DNA of 64,000 bases. Origin: Centropus unirufus (Eukaryota > Chordata > Aves > Cuculiformes > Centropidae). A program made the translations under genes and the position numbers. Positions 51,528-64,000 of this stretch are shown here, piece by piece. The stretch spans positions 1,492,000-1,555,999 of the forward strand of contig VYZI01000075.1 of the NCBI GenBank assembly GCA_013397695.1, read 5' to 3'. Position 1 is the stretch's first letter, and each line of letters opens with the position of its first letter. The notes beneath the pieces were generated by a model. It worked only from the letters and a program-made list of their open reading frames with translations, ran no database searches and was not told the DNA's origin.

Positions 51528-53234
51528 GAAGGAACAGATGCAAAATCGTTTTCCTGCTTCTGAAGAAGTGATCCAAGCTAGGAAATGAACTCAATTCTGC
51601 ATAAGCATGCTCCACTCCAGTCCAGACACTTAGCTTCCTTTGTGATTGCAACACCTGAAGTTGGAAAGTTTCATTTCAACCACAGCAGTCATTCTACTCC
51701 TCAGAAAATTCAGGGCACTGATTCTTTCAAGCAATTGGTGGCAGTTCTATGTGGCAACATGTGGCTCTTAGTTTTGGAAAGGAAATGTTAACGTCATGAC
51801 CCTCACAAGGGATATCAGTCTAGCAGGCAAAGAGTACCATTTCTATCATTATGGGGTTAAGGACATACTAAGCAAGCCTCATTATCTATAGAATAATAGT
51901 GGACACAGACACAAACATGATGGTAATGAAATACTTCTGGTGGAAATGTGACAGTTTCATGCTACCCTGTTTCTGCACCGATTGTGATCTCGGAAAGGAA
52001 CACCATCTAGTCAGGGAGGACTCTTCCAAGAAAAGTAGAATAAAAACATAGAAATAATCGAGTAATTCAATGGCTTGATGAACGTAACAAGCATCATTCC
52101 GGGTCATTGCCTCATCCAGCATGTCAGACTGAAGCTCAAACATAGTAGTTTTATGGCTAAAAGTAGACTTTCCAGGATCTATTCGTTTAAGTCTTTTTGA
52201 TGACATAATTTACAACAAATAACAGGGAATTACTAAAAAGAAGCCAAGAAAAATTTGACTTAAAGCAGGGTATACTTAAAAATTTCCAGTGCAAACAATT
52301 AATCATATTCACAATATTTCATTCTGACATAATTAAATCCTTGAGCTGTGGTGCATATTTACTTACTGCTTGCATTCCCTGTCCAGCTGGAGGATTCCCT
52401 TTCTCTAGGAGGGTGCTGGGTGGTGGTGAACTGCCTGAAGGCTGTGCCATGTAATGCCCAAGCTCTAGGGCACAACCCTCGTATTTAAAGCTACCTTTCC
52501 ACACTTCTTGGCAGATTAGATAAAGTACCAGTCCCAAAGGAGAAGTGATAATGCTGGTCAAACATCACAATGTGTGTTACAAAAGTTATTTAGAAGCACC
52601 AGTGTACCCACTTACTAGAGGAGGCATAGAAACAATAAAAAATTAAGTTGCTTTCACAAGGAGCTGGGTAGAAAACGGCTTCCCTATCTCTTCAAAATTT
52701 AATCCATTTCCTATTTTTCCACTGGGAGCAGCCTTAAAATCTTCCAAATTTATGAGTGCAAAGCCACAGAGGCAATCTCAAGTCCTTCCTTCCTTGGACA
52801 GCAGAGGAAGTCACGGGGTCAGGGGTGAAGCGAAATCTGCATTGGTGCTCTGTGCAATTCAAACCAAGAACCAGCCTTTCATACTCCAGGTGATGGCCCC
52901 AGCCACCAAGGCATTTCTAAGCCCCATGGCCTGCTCTTTATGCAAAACATTAGCTGGAGCAGAGATTTCAACAAGCCTCAAGTGCATGTGAATACCATGG
53001 GCTCCTCTAGAAGAGACGAGAGGAGGAGGTCACTTGTTTTCTGCTTTTCCAGGAACCCCAACTTGGGCCATGAATCATCCTCCCATTAAAGTTTTGTTGA
53101 AACTGGCATGTTCTTGATTTTTTTTTTAATTCTCCTTATTTTCAGTTTTTGCTAATTTGACACTCTGTAAGGAAGAAAAACCAACAGCGTGTTGCTGGAA
53201 AATTTTTTAAACAGCTCTTGTTACAAAGTGCGGC
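51528..53234 (-). other. KCNQ1: KCNQ1 last intron, nothing coding recognised
   Basis: Intronic DNA. A 106-codon minus frame at 51886-52206 has no family signature and does not match any Kv7.1 exon. No RNA gene was recognised. Confidence 0.5.
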
Positions 53235-53310
53235 GGTGCCAAACCCAGGAGCAGAACCAAGGGAGTCTAGCAAATGGTCACAGCTCTAATCACTCAGCTG
53301 CGTGCTTTCA
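53235..53310 (+). mobile_element. Possible SINE 3' end
   Basis: 'caaacccaggagcagaacc' followed by 'agctctaatcactcagctgc' resembles the tRNA-related end of MIR-type SINEs ('gctctaaccactgagctac'). The match is short and the element cannot be assigned safely. It lies about 115 bases before a clearer MIR-like copy. Confidence 0.3.
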
Positions 53311-53423
53311 TACTACTAATTTGTCATAGAAAAACAGATGGTGCTGGTGGTGAGCTGGGCCAGATTCTTACACCTCTTTAACATTTATGACTTGTATTGC
53401 AACAGCATCTTTGGGACTTCAGG

Positions 53424-53610
53424 AAGCCTGGGGCCCTGTTATGTTAGGCACTGTACAGGGAGTAAGATACGGTCTCTGCTCTTCAGTTTCCTGAGAGACT
53501 AAATAGACAAGACAGATAAAGCAGGGAAGTGATTTGCCCGAGGTCACATAGGAAGAGCTTGCAGAGCTACGAGTAGGTCTCAGATCGCAGGTCAGTATAT
53601 TTCCACTTGT
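53424..53610 (+). mobile_element. MIR-like SINE, old copy with internal deletion
   Basis: Landmarks are 'ggggccctgttatgttaggc', 'actgtacagggagtaagata', 'cggtctctgctcttcagttt', 'actaaatagacaagacagat', 'aagtgatttgcccgaggtca', 'cataggaagagcttgcagag' and 'ctacgagtaggtctcagatc'. They match the amniote MIR order ('gtgctgtacag', 'cagtccctgcc', 'taaatagacaagacag', 'agtgacttgcccaaggtcaca', 'cagagctgggaatagaac'). The 'cagatggggaaactgaggca' core seems deleted. Identification is from remembered consensus. Confidence 0.65.
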
Positions 53611-56600
53611 CCAAATTCCCCCTGTGAACAAACATCTGTGACCATTAAATCATTTACGGAGCCTCCAAGAAGTTTAATGTAACTCACCACTCTAACTACC
53701 TTGTGTATCTTTTGCCAAAAAGATACAAGGAGAAGTTTGCCAGCACACCAAAGTTGAGCATCTTTGCTGCTATACTCCCCAAGGACACAATCTAACCCAG
53801 GACATGGGGTGCATAATAGCAAAGTGCTGTGAAAAGGAGATTTTCACATCAGAGCAGCTTTTTGCAGAAAGCTACATTAAAATACACTGACACCAAGGAC
53901 CAGAAAAAAATGCCTGCTTAGAGTAGACCCCAAATACCATACAAATTCAGCTGGCCAAAGACTGAGGCACCCTTTGCCCTCTGGTGTTTTGCTTTTATGC
54001 CAAGTTCACTGGAGAGGCCAAACCCACTTTAACCCCTTTTTGTATCATGCTTTCATAAAAATACTCAGAAGATGCAGGAGTGTGTGCATAAAATTTCTTT
54101 CTTTTAAAGGTTAAAAGAATTGTCTTACACTGCAGGTATTTTTTTTCATGTGGAATAAGTGAAGTGCAATCCAAAGGGAGGCCACAACTACCGAACTGCA
54201 AGGATGTCTATTGTATTCCATGATACTCTTGTTCTACTCAGGCTCACAAAAATAATGATTTCTCAGAAGAATTTTAGTAGAGGCTAATTAACAACTGCTT
54301 TCCCAGAATCTAATGAAACAAATTACATCTATTCTAATAAGTTCAAATCTTGCACTGTAGGCTTACCCTGTTCCATGCTACTCTCTCCCATGGGCAGGTC
54401 AGTGAGCTAGATGGATTCAATACATCCTTTCTCATGTCTCATGACAAACAGGGAGCTGAGGTAGGATGACACCAAGGTCTGCACTCATCTTACCCAAAAG
54501 TACTTTCTGTCAGAGGTTGAATTGGTTCAGATTGCCCATTTGGCCAACACTATATACTCTAGAGGTCCCTATTTCTAGAGGACTTCAAATGATAGGAGGG
54601 TAAACTTGTGTGGGATGAGTCCAGGCTGTATGACTGTATAGCTTTGCCTAAAATAATACAAAATATGTAAGATTAGTCACAAACAAGTCAAAGTTGCGCA
54701 TTCTTTCCCTCTTACCCTTCAGAATGGGAATTCCCATGTGGTGCAGAATGAAACTTAAAGGGAGAGAGTTTTCTGAGTTTGGGAACCAGTGGCGGGCAGT
54801 GAGGGAGATCTCTCACATCAGAGCAGTTGGTGTGGCAGAGCCGCTTCACCATCACACGCCTCTGGAGGTGAGTTTGCTAGTCCAGCCCCAAGGAGGGAAA
54901 GCTCCTTAGGGGTGGGAGTGGGCTCCCAGAGCACCTACGTACAGTTGAGTTTCATTTTTAACTATCTCATGTTCTGAAACTGCTCTCAACAAATCCAAAA
55001 CCATAATAAATGGAGACTGTCAGATGATTACTGCAAAAGTGCATTCCTGCTCCGAGCTAAAGCACCAAGGCAACCAGTGAGACTGCAGTATTATCGTTGA
55101 TCTTTTTAAAACTAAACAGTATCAAGTAATTTAGCATTCAAATTGACATTAGGTTTGATTGAAAACAAAGCAAACAACCCCCAAATTCTTAATATCCCTA
55201 GGATTGTTTTCATTGCTCATTTCATTGACTTTTCCCGTAGAGCTTTTGCAATCCCACTGCACTAAATTGTGCAGTGGCAAAGAGGATCCTCACTATAATA
55301 AAGTCTGACAAGTTAAATTCTCCCAAATTGAGCAAGCAGAACAAAGTTAAACAAGATTTAGAACAACTGTATTAACCCAGGATATGATAAGCTGGGGGGG
55401 GAGCTGGGGAGAAAAGAAAAAAAAGAAAGCACTTAAAAAAAAAATCTTGATAATCATCCTTAAAAATTATTGGAGTAAATAGTGATGGATATTGGTTGCA
55501 TCCCTCATTGGGAAATATATGACTCTGTGTCACAATATACTTCACTGCCTACCCTAACTTTCCACTGAACATGGTGAAAGCAACAGCAAGTTTATAGAAG
55601 AATCCTAGGCTGTCTCATTTAACAGTATTTTTTTTCCTTCTACTCTTTGCTAGTTAGTGTTGCAAATCCTTGCAGCACATTAGGCTATCACTAGACATTC
55701 CTGAAGCAGAAGGATCAAAAAGGACTCTTTTTGGCGCTTGGCCAGAAGGCAGCAAGACCATTCTCTCTGTGTGAGACGCTGCCACACACACAGTGCAAGT
55801 GCTGCCCTTCCAGCCTTGGCATTTGCTCTGAACTCTGCTTGGGCTGCCCTTTTAAAGCCCATGGATACCTCTAGTAATGCAGGAAATGACTGGTGGTGCA
55901 TTAAGCAGTATTTCACAGATAAAAATTAAAAATACAGATTTTGATCTATAAGACATTATGCAGCTAAGAGAAAAAGGGGAGGGACTACTGTATTTCATAA
56001 TTGCCTGCAGCCCTAACGGCAGCTGGGATTTGAATCCTAGCAAGAAATCTTGAGTTGGTTGCGGGTGCTGGCTTTGGGGAATAGTTTCTTGCTGGCATAG
56101 GAGCTGGGTGTTGATTCAGTGCTGGCAAAACTTTCCTCTGCATCCACAGAAGTTAAATCTTCTATCAACTCTCAATGAGTACATAACAGTGGCAGAAATC
56201 TTTTATTCCTAGCTGATGACAAGGAAGCCTGTGAGACTCTTGGAGGATCAGAGGGAAAAAAACACAACCTGATAATACCTTCTGTTTCTCTAAGGTGATC
56301 CTCAGCTTCACATAATCTTGTTTGGGGAGTGAACGAGATACCATGGCAATCTGGCAGGGAGCTGTGCAGAGCTCCTCTGCGTGCTGGCAGGGAGAGGATG
56401 GGTGGGCAGGATGTCAGATAGGAGTTACCACTCGCAGCCCAGGTCTGAGTGACTCTACTTCCATCCTGTGCCACTGAAACAAGGAAGCTGCCAGGATGGA
56501 TTTCATATTTTCAGAATTTATGTCTGGCATTTTACATTTAAGGAGGCAACAAAGAAATAAAGAACTAGGACTAGCTAATATTTACATAATACCATATAAA

Positions 56601-59499
56601 AAGTTACTTCAGGGTTGTATTTGTTGCATGCATATAAACCACTCCAGGAGCTGTGCTTCTGTGTCCACTGCTGTTGGGACCCAGGGAAACGACTTTTTGC
56701 AGTGTGTGGTTACAAGTAAAAACCTGAAAGAGAGACCTTGCACTGGCATATCTGGACCCAAGGGAAAGATCAGGTGGCAAAATGTTGCTTAAAGGAACAA
56801 ATCAACCAAGAGAATATGAGATTAGTTTTAGTTGCTGCTACTACAGTATAACTTTTTTACCATATGTCTTTGGATGAGGTAAGACAGATTAACTGTATCT
56901 CAGATGCAAAATTTTAGTATAATATTCTGACAAAAAAATGTAATAATCAGATTTTCATAACTGAACCTCAAGGCTGAGGGGGAAAACTATTAGTTATCTG
57001 TCAAACCCAGCACCGCAGGACACAGACTTTGTCTAAATCTTTTGCTTTGGTTGGGTTTGTGGTCTGAGAGTTACGTGTCCCTTGGTTTCAGTTCCGAGGT
57101 TTTGATCCACAAAATATGTGGGTGTGGGATTTTTCTTGTGTTGCCAGGTGAAACCAGAAATCAACTCCAGTCTGAGTACAGGAGGGTCTAGTTTTGCTGA
57201 GCAGTCTGGAGAACAGTCGCAAAATTTTCCACGCACCTGGAATGAGCCTTGAGCCTGTAACAAAGCTGAAACCTGGCCAAGTTTCTCCTGGCTTTGTTAC
57301 CAGGCTTTTTGCACAGATCTATTATTCACTGCATTAACTTTTTTTTTTTTTTTTAAGCTGAACCATTGGGAGAAAAATGTTTGGTCAAGAGGAGGAGAAA
57401 ATGTAAAAGAAACAAGAGTATATATTTGCCTGCAGCAGGGAGATGCCATGCTGCAGCAGCTGGTACCAGTTCATGCACAACCAGCTGCAAACAGGCTGAT
57501 AGATTCAAATGTAGGACAGTTCGAGGTGTGTGGGGGGGGAAAGATAGAAGACAGCATGAGCACTGTTTTTCTTGGCTGGTTAGCACATAATCCCCACCTG
57601 CATTTGATTCTGCTTGGTCTCTGGACTCCTCCCTCAGTTTTGAGCCATGGCAATACAGGAAGGCAGGAGGGGAAAGGAGACAGAACACTTTGTACTAGCA
57701 GCCAGACCACTGTTTAACTTCTTCAGCCAAAAAAACAAATATGAATATGGAAAGATTTTATGGAGAGATACACCAACATACTGAAGTGGTTCTGAAAATC
57801 CTTCTACAGTTGCTCATTCAAGTTTTTCAACCTGTGGACTTCTCTTATGATTAATCCCTGTGTTTGTTTTGTAGTAAGAGTAGTAAGTATTTACCAGGTG
57901 AGGTGAACCATCAGTTTTACCATGCAGAGTTCTGTCTCTTGGCAGTATTTTCTGGTCTTCATAACTTACGCTCATACTGAGCCCTCATTGCTTTTTCAGT
58001 TTCACTATGGTTTGAAAATGAAACCCAAAAAATAACCTCTGTGTTTACCAGCATTGAACCCTCAGCACAGTGCACCAGAAATACAGCAGCCCTGAGCTTT
58101 TGAAAATGCACCGAGCAAAAAAATGTTCTGTTGCAAACTGTATTTTCTTATGCACAGTAAAATTTAAATCACTTTTATTGACTTAAAAAAATCCTCTCAT
58201 GTCAGCCTGCTTTTGCAGATATTCTCTCTCTAAATGCAGAGCAAATTTTAACAGCCTGTGCACAGGCCTTAAGTGTACTGAATCTGGCAATATCCCCCAA
58301 ATGATCCCATGCATTGCAGGCAGAACAGGCATCTTCCTCCCTCATGCCATACGAGACCTCAGAATTTTTTAACGAAGATGCCTCACATAAAGAGACATCA
58401 GAGAAATTAGAGGCAAAACTTGCAGGGCACCGGATGGTGCTGTGACAAGCATTTCTTGGGAACCAGAAAGTCTCAGAAACCGGGGACAGCTAGGTAACAA
58501 CAAAGCGTCTCTCTACATCATTGAAGTGTCCTTATCTCTTTTAAAGCTTTGGGGATTGTAAACTAGCATAAACTTTTCGTCTCACACACAGAAGAGATAA
58601 AGTTTCTGACAAGTTGAGCAAAACAGAATTAAACAGAACGAAGAGTCTGGAAAACACTATATTAATGAGTCATGAGATTTTGTACAAAAGACCTCCACTG
58701 TAAAACCATGACACCCAAAACAATTGTTTAAAACCTATTGAAAGTGAATGTTCAAATAGATAATCTAGTACAACTTCACAGCTATCCTGCACAGTACATA
58801 TGGATTATTGATTTTTTTTTCATACATTTACTTTTAACCGAATGGGGGAGTGATACTTATTAGTGGAAGCTGCAATGTGAAATGACAAATATTTAAAAGG
58901 AAAAACAAAAAAGGTAAATGTTAAATGAAAATAAACCAGCTAGAAACAAAGCAAAAAGCATAAAGGCCAATTCAACATGCCTGCCCATCTCCTCTGCTCT
59001 CCCAGGCACAGTGAAGCATGCAAATGGTGGTGTTTGGAACCACAAAGAAACAATTCTGATCTCTGAGTCACTCATGAGTCTTACGTAGAGGAATGTTGCT
59101 AAATATCACTATACATACTGTATTGCTGTCCATAACGTAGCAACACTGACAGGGTGGGTTTTCCACCTGAATAACACAGTGGGGCCTTTTTCCATGTCTT
59201 TTCAATCCTCTCAAATGAATGATCTTTCTGTAGGTATCAACATAGATGTGTGTTTGGAGCCAGTCATACTGATCCTTTTTGCAGTCAGTAGACAGAAATG
59301 GGCAGCAAGGTTGTAGTCTATGCAATTTTGGATGTCTATTTTAGGATGAGATGTATCATGCTCTAGATATGTCTCTTTCCCTCCCCTGAGAAGGGGGAGT
59401 CTAGACTTAGAGATCAGAGGTCAACACTTAGAGGAAAATACCCAGAGTCAAGATGAATCATCCTCTCTGTGGGTTGAAACCTTTGCCCTGCTGCAGTGA
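53611..59499 (-). other. KCNQ1: KCNQ1 last intron, nothing coding recognised
   Basis: About 5.9 kb of intronic DNA with a G run (55395-55402), an A-rich tract (about 55418-55443), a T run (57339-57354) and a G run (57532-57539). A short 'agctgggatttgaatcc' near 56022-56038 resembles a MIR 3' end or tRNA B box but stands alone. Frames up to 111 codons lack family signatures. Confidence 0.5.
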
Positions 59500-59575
59500 A
59501 TAAGGTTCTGCCACTGACTCCGATAAAACTGGAATCTCACTTTACCATTGCTCTGTCTCCATTTCAGTTGCGCTG
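59500..59575 (-). mobile_element. Possible MIR-like SINE fragment
   Basis: On the minus strand the order 'aactgaaatggagacagagc', 'aatggtaaagtgag', 'gagtcagtggcagaacc' parallels the MIR core 'aactgaggcacagagaggtt', 'aagtgactt', 'agtggcagagc'. The copy is short and strongly diverged. Confidence 0.38.
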
Positions 59576-60432
59576 ACATACCCTGCCATATCACAGTCAA
59601 CAGCCTGAGAGTCAACAACCTTTTGTGGCTGTGAGCACAGTCTTTTCCAGTTTAGATGCTAAGCATGTTGTTCAAAACCCAGTGGGAACAGTGGGATAAG
59701 CTGCTAGCAATAATAAGTTTGACCTGGCTAAGGCAGTGGTTCCTGCAAACCTGGAGCTCAGAGAGGCAAGAACAGGCAGTCAGTGCCTAGGTTAAAATAC
59801 CTTAACATCCAACAGTAATAATCCATACCTTTACACCTCAGCTGGAGCTGCACACCCAGGATGCTAGCCATGCTCCTCCTTTTCCTTCCTCACTAGGGGA
59901 ACATCCACCAGCACAACTTTCTAATATCTACAAGCGCCTGGCTCTTGGTAGTTCATTAACTGGAGCACTTTTAACTCATCAGTGAAAGAAACAGGTATGG
60001 TCATTCAAAGCAAAGCGGAGCAATTTTTATGGTAGTCTTAAAAAAACCTGTGAAGATACATTCACTTCTCTCAAATAAAAAGCACCTTCTTATTCTCTTC
60101 AAATTTCATTATGAAAACCTATGTGGATGGGGTTGAACAAGAAATTTTTTAGAATTGATGTCTAAGGAAGAGCCCTAAAGCGAATCAGAAGAAGCAAAAA
60201 TTGTTTTATAATGAAAAAGGTTAGATGTACTATTCAGGAAAGAGAAGCTACAGGATCATGATAACAGACCATTTTCAAACAAAATTTCATTGCCTTTCAT
60301 TCTGTTTATTATGCTTCAGATTACCCTAGATGGTGCCACAAGCAGTCTTAGAAGATGAATAAATGATAATAACCCCAGTTTGGTTTCTTGGAGCCTCCAT
60401 AATTGAGTGGCACCTAAGTAAAAGCAACTAAA
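59576..60432 (-). other. KCNQ1: KCNQ1 last intron, nothing recognised
   Basis: AT-rich intronic sequence with no repeat family, RNA gene or exon recognised. Confidence 0.5.
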
Positions 60433-60958
60433 GTGCCAGAAGCCAATTTGCGGTTTGGTTTTGAATTAATTTACAGTTTGGTTTCGCTTTCAAACAGATC
60501 TAAGTATGATTGGGATAGGGTAAGAGAACACAGAGTCCTCTTATCTCTGTGGGGTGGGCAAGGGTTATATTTGACCATTGCTGATTCGCGTTTAGAATCT
60601 TCTTTTGATATTAAATTTAATTGAGATTATAGAACCATTGCTTGAAGCACTGGTAGGATTAACGATGTGCTGCATAAGTACACATCGAGGCTTGTGCAGA
60701 TGTGACGGCACAATCAGACCCAGAATCTGGATAGCTTTTGAGTATACACATAACAATACAGTGACCTTTGCTAGAATACAAGACTGGAAGCTTAAGTGCT
60801 GACCCCTTAAAGAAAGCGACCCAGAAAAATCGATCCAAAATATCACTTTAACTCTTCCACATCCTATTAGTTTCAGAGCACAGCTTGCTATTAGGAACTT
60901 GCAAGTAATGAAATCGGGGGAAAGTACTGACCACTATATGAGCATTTAAGGCATATGC
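60433..60958 (+). other. CpG-enriched, coding-like stretch of unknown origin
   Basis: About ten CpGs fall within some 525 bases, against roughly one per 200 bases in the flanks by eye. Two plus-strand frames carry protein-like text. One runs 60433-60624 with a YDWDRVREH segment. The other runs 60605-60802 with CCISTHRGLCRC and IRPRIWIAFEYTH, and the same frame stays open beyond its TGA up to a TAA at about 60947-60949. The two frames are offset, as in a decayed coding sequence with a frameshift and a stop. No family was recognised. It could be a degraded mobile or viral element, a retrocopy, or chance; no splice signals tie it to KCNQ1. I do not call a gene. Confidence 0.3.
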
Positions 60959-63900
60959 ATTTATAAGAGGCTTAAATAAGGAAAAGTGGAATGGTATAAC
61001 AGAGTTTAGTCTTTTTGACAATTAAAATATTAATAAGGTCATGATTTATGAAATCCCTTAAGATGACTGGAGTATGAAAAGTGACATGATAACAACTGGC
61101 CTGGTTCTAGGATTTCTTTATGCTGGCAGCCATACATGCAAGGGCACATACCAACTTTCTAAAAATGTAACTAGGTCAGCTTGCACAACTCTCAGAGAAG
61201 TGGTGGTGACTATTGTTTATTGTATTTAGATCTGCTTTAGTTGTCTTTGGGCTGCACCTTTCCTCTTGCTCCTTAATCTGAGAAAATGGAGACTCCAAAA
61301 GGTCTGTCCAGCCTCAGTACAGGAGGTAAGAGCTTGGCAAGCTTGGTACTTTTTCTTTGGTTTTAAAATATATGTGTAGATATATGTAAGAGTGCATTAT
61401 TTATGTGTTTTAAAACGTGCAAAGATGAACATTCATGGTCTTAAGTTTCCCAGAAACTCTTTTTCAAGATATCTTAAAGACTATCACAGTTTTTTAAGAA
61501 ACCACGTTTCAAACAGGACCACAGAGATTATCAAGGGAGAGAGAATGCATTTTGTGACAGGAAAATGGGAGAAGGTAGCATGTTCAACTTCATAAAGCAA
61601 CAGCCCAATATAACTATGTCTGTAGCACATAAGATCAAAATGCAATAAAATGGTCATGAATGAATGTAGTTAAAGGTAGAAAAAGATTTTAGCTGCCTGA
61701 AGAGTGAAATTCTGTAAGCTGCTTCCACATGAGGCTTATGGTGCCAGGATGCCTAAATGGCTTTCAGATGAATTTTCAGGGGATTAGGCAAGGACTGATT
61801 CATTTATAGAGAAAAAATTCCAAGAAAATATGTTTCTGATGCACATCTGTAGGTATCCAGTATTGCTACAAAGGAGAGAGTTTGAAAGGGGAATGTATCC
61901 CTCTTTGTAGATTATTTATATCAAATTAACTTCAAGCTTTCATACCTTCTGATGGTCAGGAAGAATTATTCACCCTCCTGTCCTTGCTTCTGATATTTTC
62001 TCCCTATTGAGCAACTGGAGACTGGTCATAAGAGATGCAGACACGCTCACACTTCATACCATTACAGTCCCTCCAAGGTCTAGCTGGCACATCCCATTGG
62101 CACTCAGGAAACAATAGACGTGTCCTGCAGGTCATACTGGCAGGTACCCTATTAGGTTTCCTTCATTCCTTAGAAGCAAAAGTTACAAGTCAGCTTTTTT
62201 TGTCACTTGGGAGTTGTATTTCAAAAACAACCTCATTTTGCAATGCCCTTAATCGCTCCTGTTATGTTCCTATGGTATATTATAGCATGGCTTTTTCTTT
62301 TCACTATATTTTTAGCGGCTGATAAGTATTTTATGATCTGGGCTACTCTCTCATGGTTGCAACTGTACAAGATTAACCACAAAGGCAGAAGGTGGTTCTT
62401 TCCAGCCCAATGTTTCTGAATACCGTTACAAACTATTATAAGACCTGCAGATCCATGAACACAGGGCCTGGAGAACAGTTGAGACAAGTCTTTTTGGCTT
62501 GGGTGGCATTCAATAACTGCATTTGAGAAAACAGCTGAAAATGGTTTTAGCATGGATTCATCAGAATTAAGTAGAACATCCAGTTCCCTCCTCACTTTGG
62601 CCCCTCTGAGGGCAATTTTCATCCCACACATTTCAAGGCCTCAACTTTGAAATACATATAAAGGGAGATAAACCAGACAGCAATCTGGCAGACAAGAAAT
62701 AAAACACGTGGAACAGTGAGTGATAGGAAGTAGAAAACAGGAAGAGAAGTCTGGCTTGGTAAGAGAAGACAATGAAGTTAGAACAGCAATACCTTGAGGA
62801 ATGGCAAGGCCAGGAGGACTCTGGCATTTTGTGGTGTGCTTGTACTACAAAAATACATCTAGATCTTCAAAGAACCAGAGAATCTGCACCTAGTTTGTCT
62901 CCAGAGATATGCTTTGAAACAGGTGCATTTCGTTTTGGTGTTAGGAAAAGTAACAGGGAAATTTTCCTACCAAGACATGAAAAATCACCCAAAGTGAAGA
63001 ACAGAACTCAGGACCTTTTTCTCTCTGTCCCATATTTACTCCTCTAGAGGACACTGTTGTATAAGAGCAGATGCACAGTAAATACTAAAAAATAACCTTT
63101 TCTTCTTTTTCTTTTAAGAGACAAGACCCATGAATGTCTGGTATCCGAGGAAAGTATCACTCCTGAATGATTTCGGCATCACGTATATGGTTCCTGGGCA
63201 TGAGAACTTGCTGAAGCTCAGGGTAGATATGAGGGTTTACCTCCCTGTAACACCATGCTGTCATTGCCATCGCTACACCACAAGTGGAGCCGCCATATAT
63301 ACAGCGTTGCCTTTGCCTTCAAAGTACCACTTCACCATTCTGGTCTTTAGTTGAGGGGGACTGGGTTGGGTGCAGTGATCAGTCCCTTCCTCTGTGCACC
63401 CCTTACTACCTTAAAAAAATAGCACAATGACCATGGAAAGAAACATCTAAAATTTATTAATTGGTAATAAAAGAGCCTGTAACTTCCTGAGGTGTTAGGG
63501 TGGAAATGGCGTAAATACTAACTTTGGTAGAGCTTTTTAATGAGTGAATAAATAGCAGTAATGAGGCAGTTCCAAATTTTATCAGAAGACTGTGTTCATT
63601 TGCTCTAAATATCATATTTAGTGATTTGTGCTGATTCTTCAGTTTGTGGGATTAGTTACAGTTCATTGTGAGTTCTAACTGTATTTCCATGTACTGTGTT
63701 AAGACTCGATTCAAGAGTAGTTTTATTTGATAAAAACCAGATGTTCTTAAAAGCGACTCTCTCCCTTACAGTACAAAACATTATTTTTAGCAATTGCATG
63801 TACCTTACAAAATTAATAAGCACAGCATCTCACTGCATGACATATGACAGTATTATATTTTTCCCTGTTGAGGGACTTTTAAGCTGTTGGGGTCATGACC

Positions 63901-64000
63901 TCTGTGCCTTATGAGAAATGGAGAAGCACATGGTTCTAATTTTATCTTCAACCCTGCCCTCCTGCTGACGTGTGTGTTTACAATAAGGTTCATCTGTTGA
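60959..64000 (-). other. KCNQ1: KCNQ1 last intron to the window edge, nothing recognised
   Basis: AT-rich DNA. A 132-codon minus frame at 62233-62631 and overlapping plus frames show no family signature. Assignment to the KCNQ1 intron rests on the absence of any upstream exon in the window and is inference. Confidence 0.45.

Noticed and set aside
56022..56040. tRNA B-box-like sequence ggatttgaatcc
   Set aside because: No A box at the right distance and no cloverleaf can be drawn; it is more likely part of an old SINE or chance.
62233..62631. 132-codon minus-strand frame
   Set aside because: No domain or family recognised, no splice evidence, and plus-strand frames of similar length overlap it.

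Overview
This window reads as vertebrate nuclear DNA, and specifically a bird genome. It is mostly AT-rich and CpG-poor, no open reading frame exceeds 144 codons, and it carries at least five truncated CR1 LINEs with the typical avian 3' ends (a gattctatga-like terminal octamer, and 'ggtccctt..' or 'aagtccaactc' signatures). A low-GC setting with a very long intron fits a macrochromosome. That last point is inference.

Only one protein-coding exon can be supported. It is the terminal coding exon of KCNQ1 (Kv7.1, the IKs/LQT1 potassium channel), on the minus strand at 21617-21817. Its peptide carries the last turns of the helix-D coiled coil (TQMDQKLNLITDML) and the conserved ELFLPNNTLPTYEQLTVPRR tail. 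A clean acceptor precedes it, and a 3' UTR with a candidate AATAAA lies at lower coordinates.

Layout. From 1 to about 20.9 kb lies the intergenic region downstream of KCNQ1. It holds a CR1 tail (96-181), a CpG island (core about 1840-2070) with no recognisable gene, a second CR1 fragment (5206-5372) and simple repeats. From about 20.9 to 21.8 kb lies the KCNQ1 3' UTR and last coding exon. From 21.8 kb to the right edge the sequence is read as the last KCNQ1 intron (more than 42 kb), because no upstream exon was seen. It contains three minus-strand CR1 copies (26.0, 38.8 and 51.0 kb), several old MIR-like SINE copies (37.9, 44.0, 53.4 kb, with weaker ones at 48.7, 53.2 and 59.5 kb), microsatellites, and two locally CpG-enriched stretches (about 43.4 kb and 60.4-60.95 kb) that nothing recognised explains.

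No prokaryotic-type system, CRISPR array, rRNA or confident tRNA gene was seen. The most useful leads are the orphan CpG island, the unexplained CpG-enriched coding-like stretch near 60.6 kb, and the diverged KCNQ1 C-terminal linker. Exon 15 and other short internal exons cannot be excluded by reading alone.
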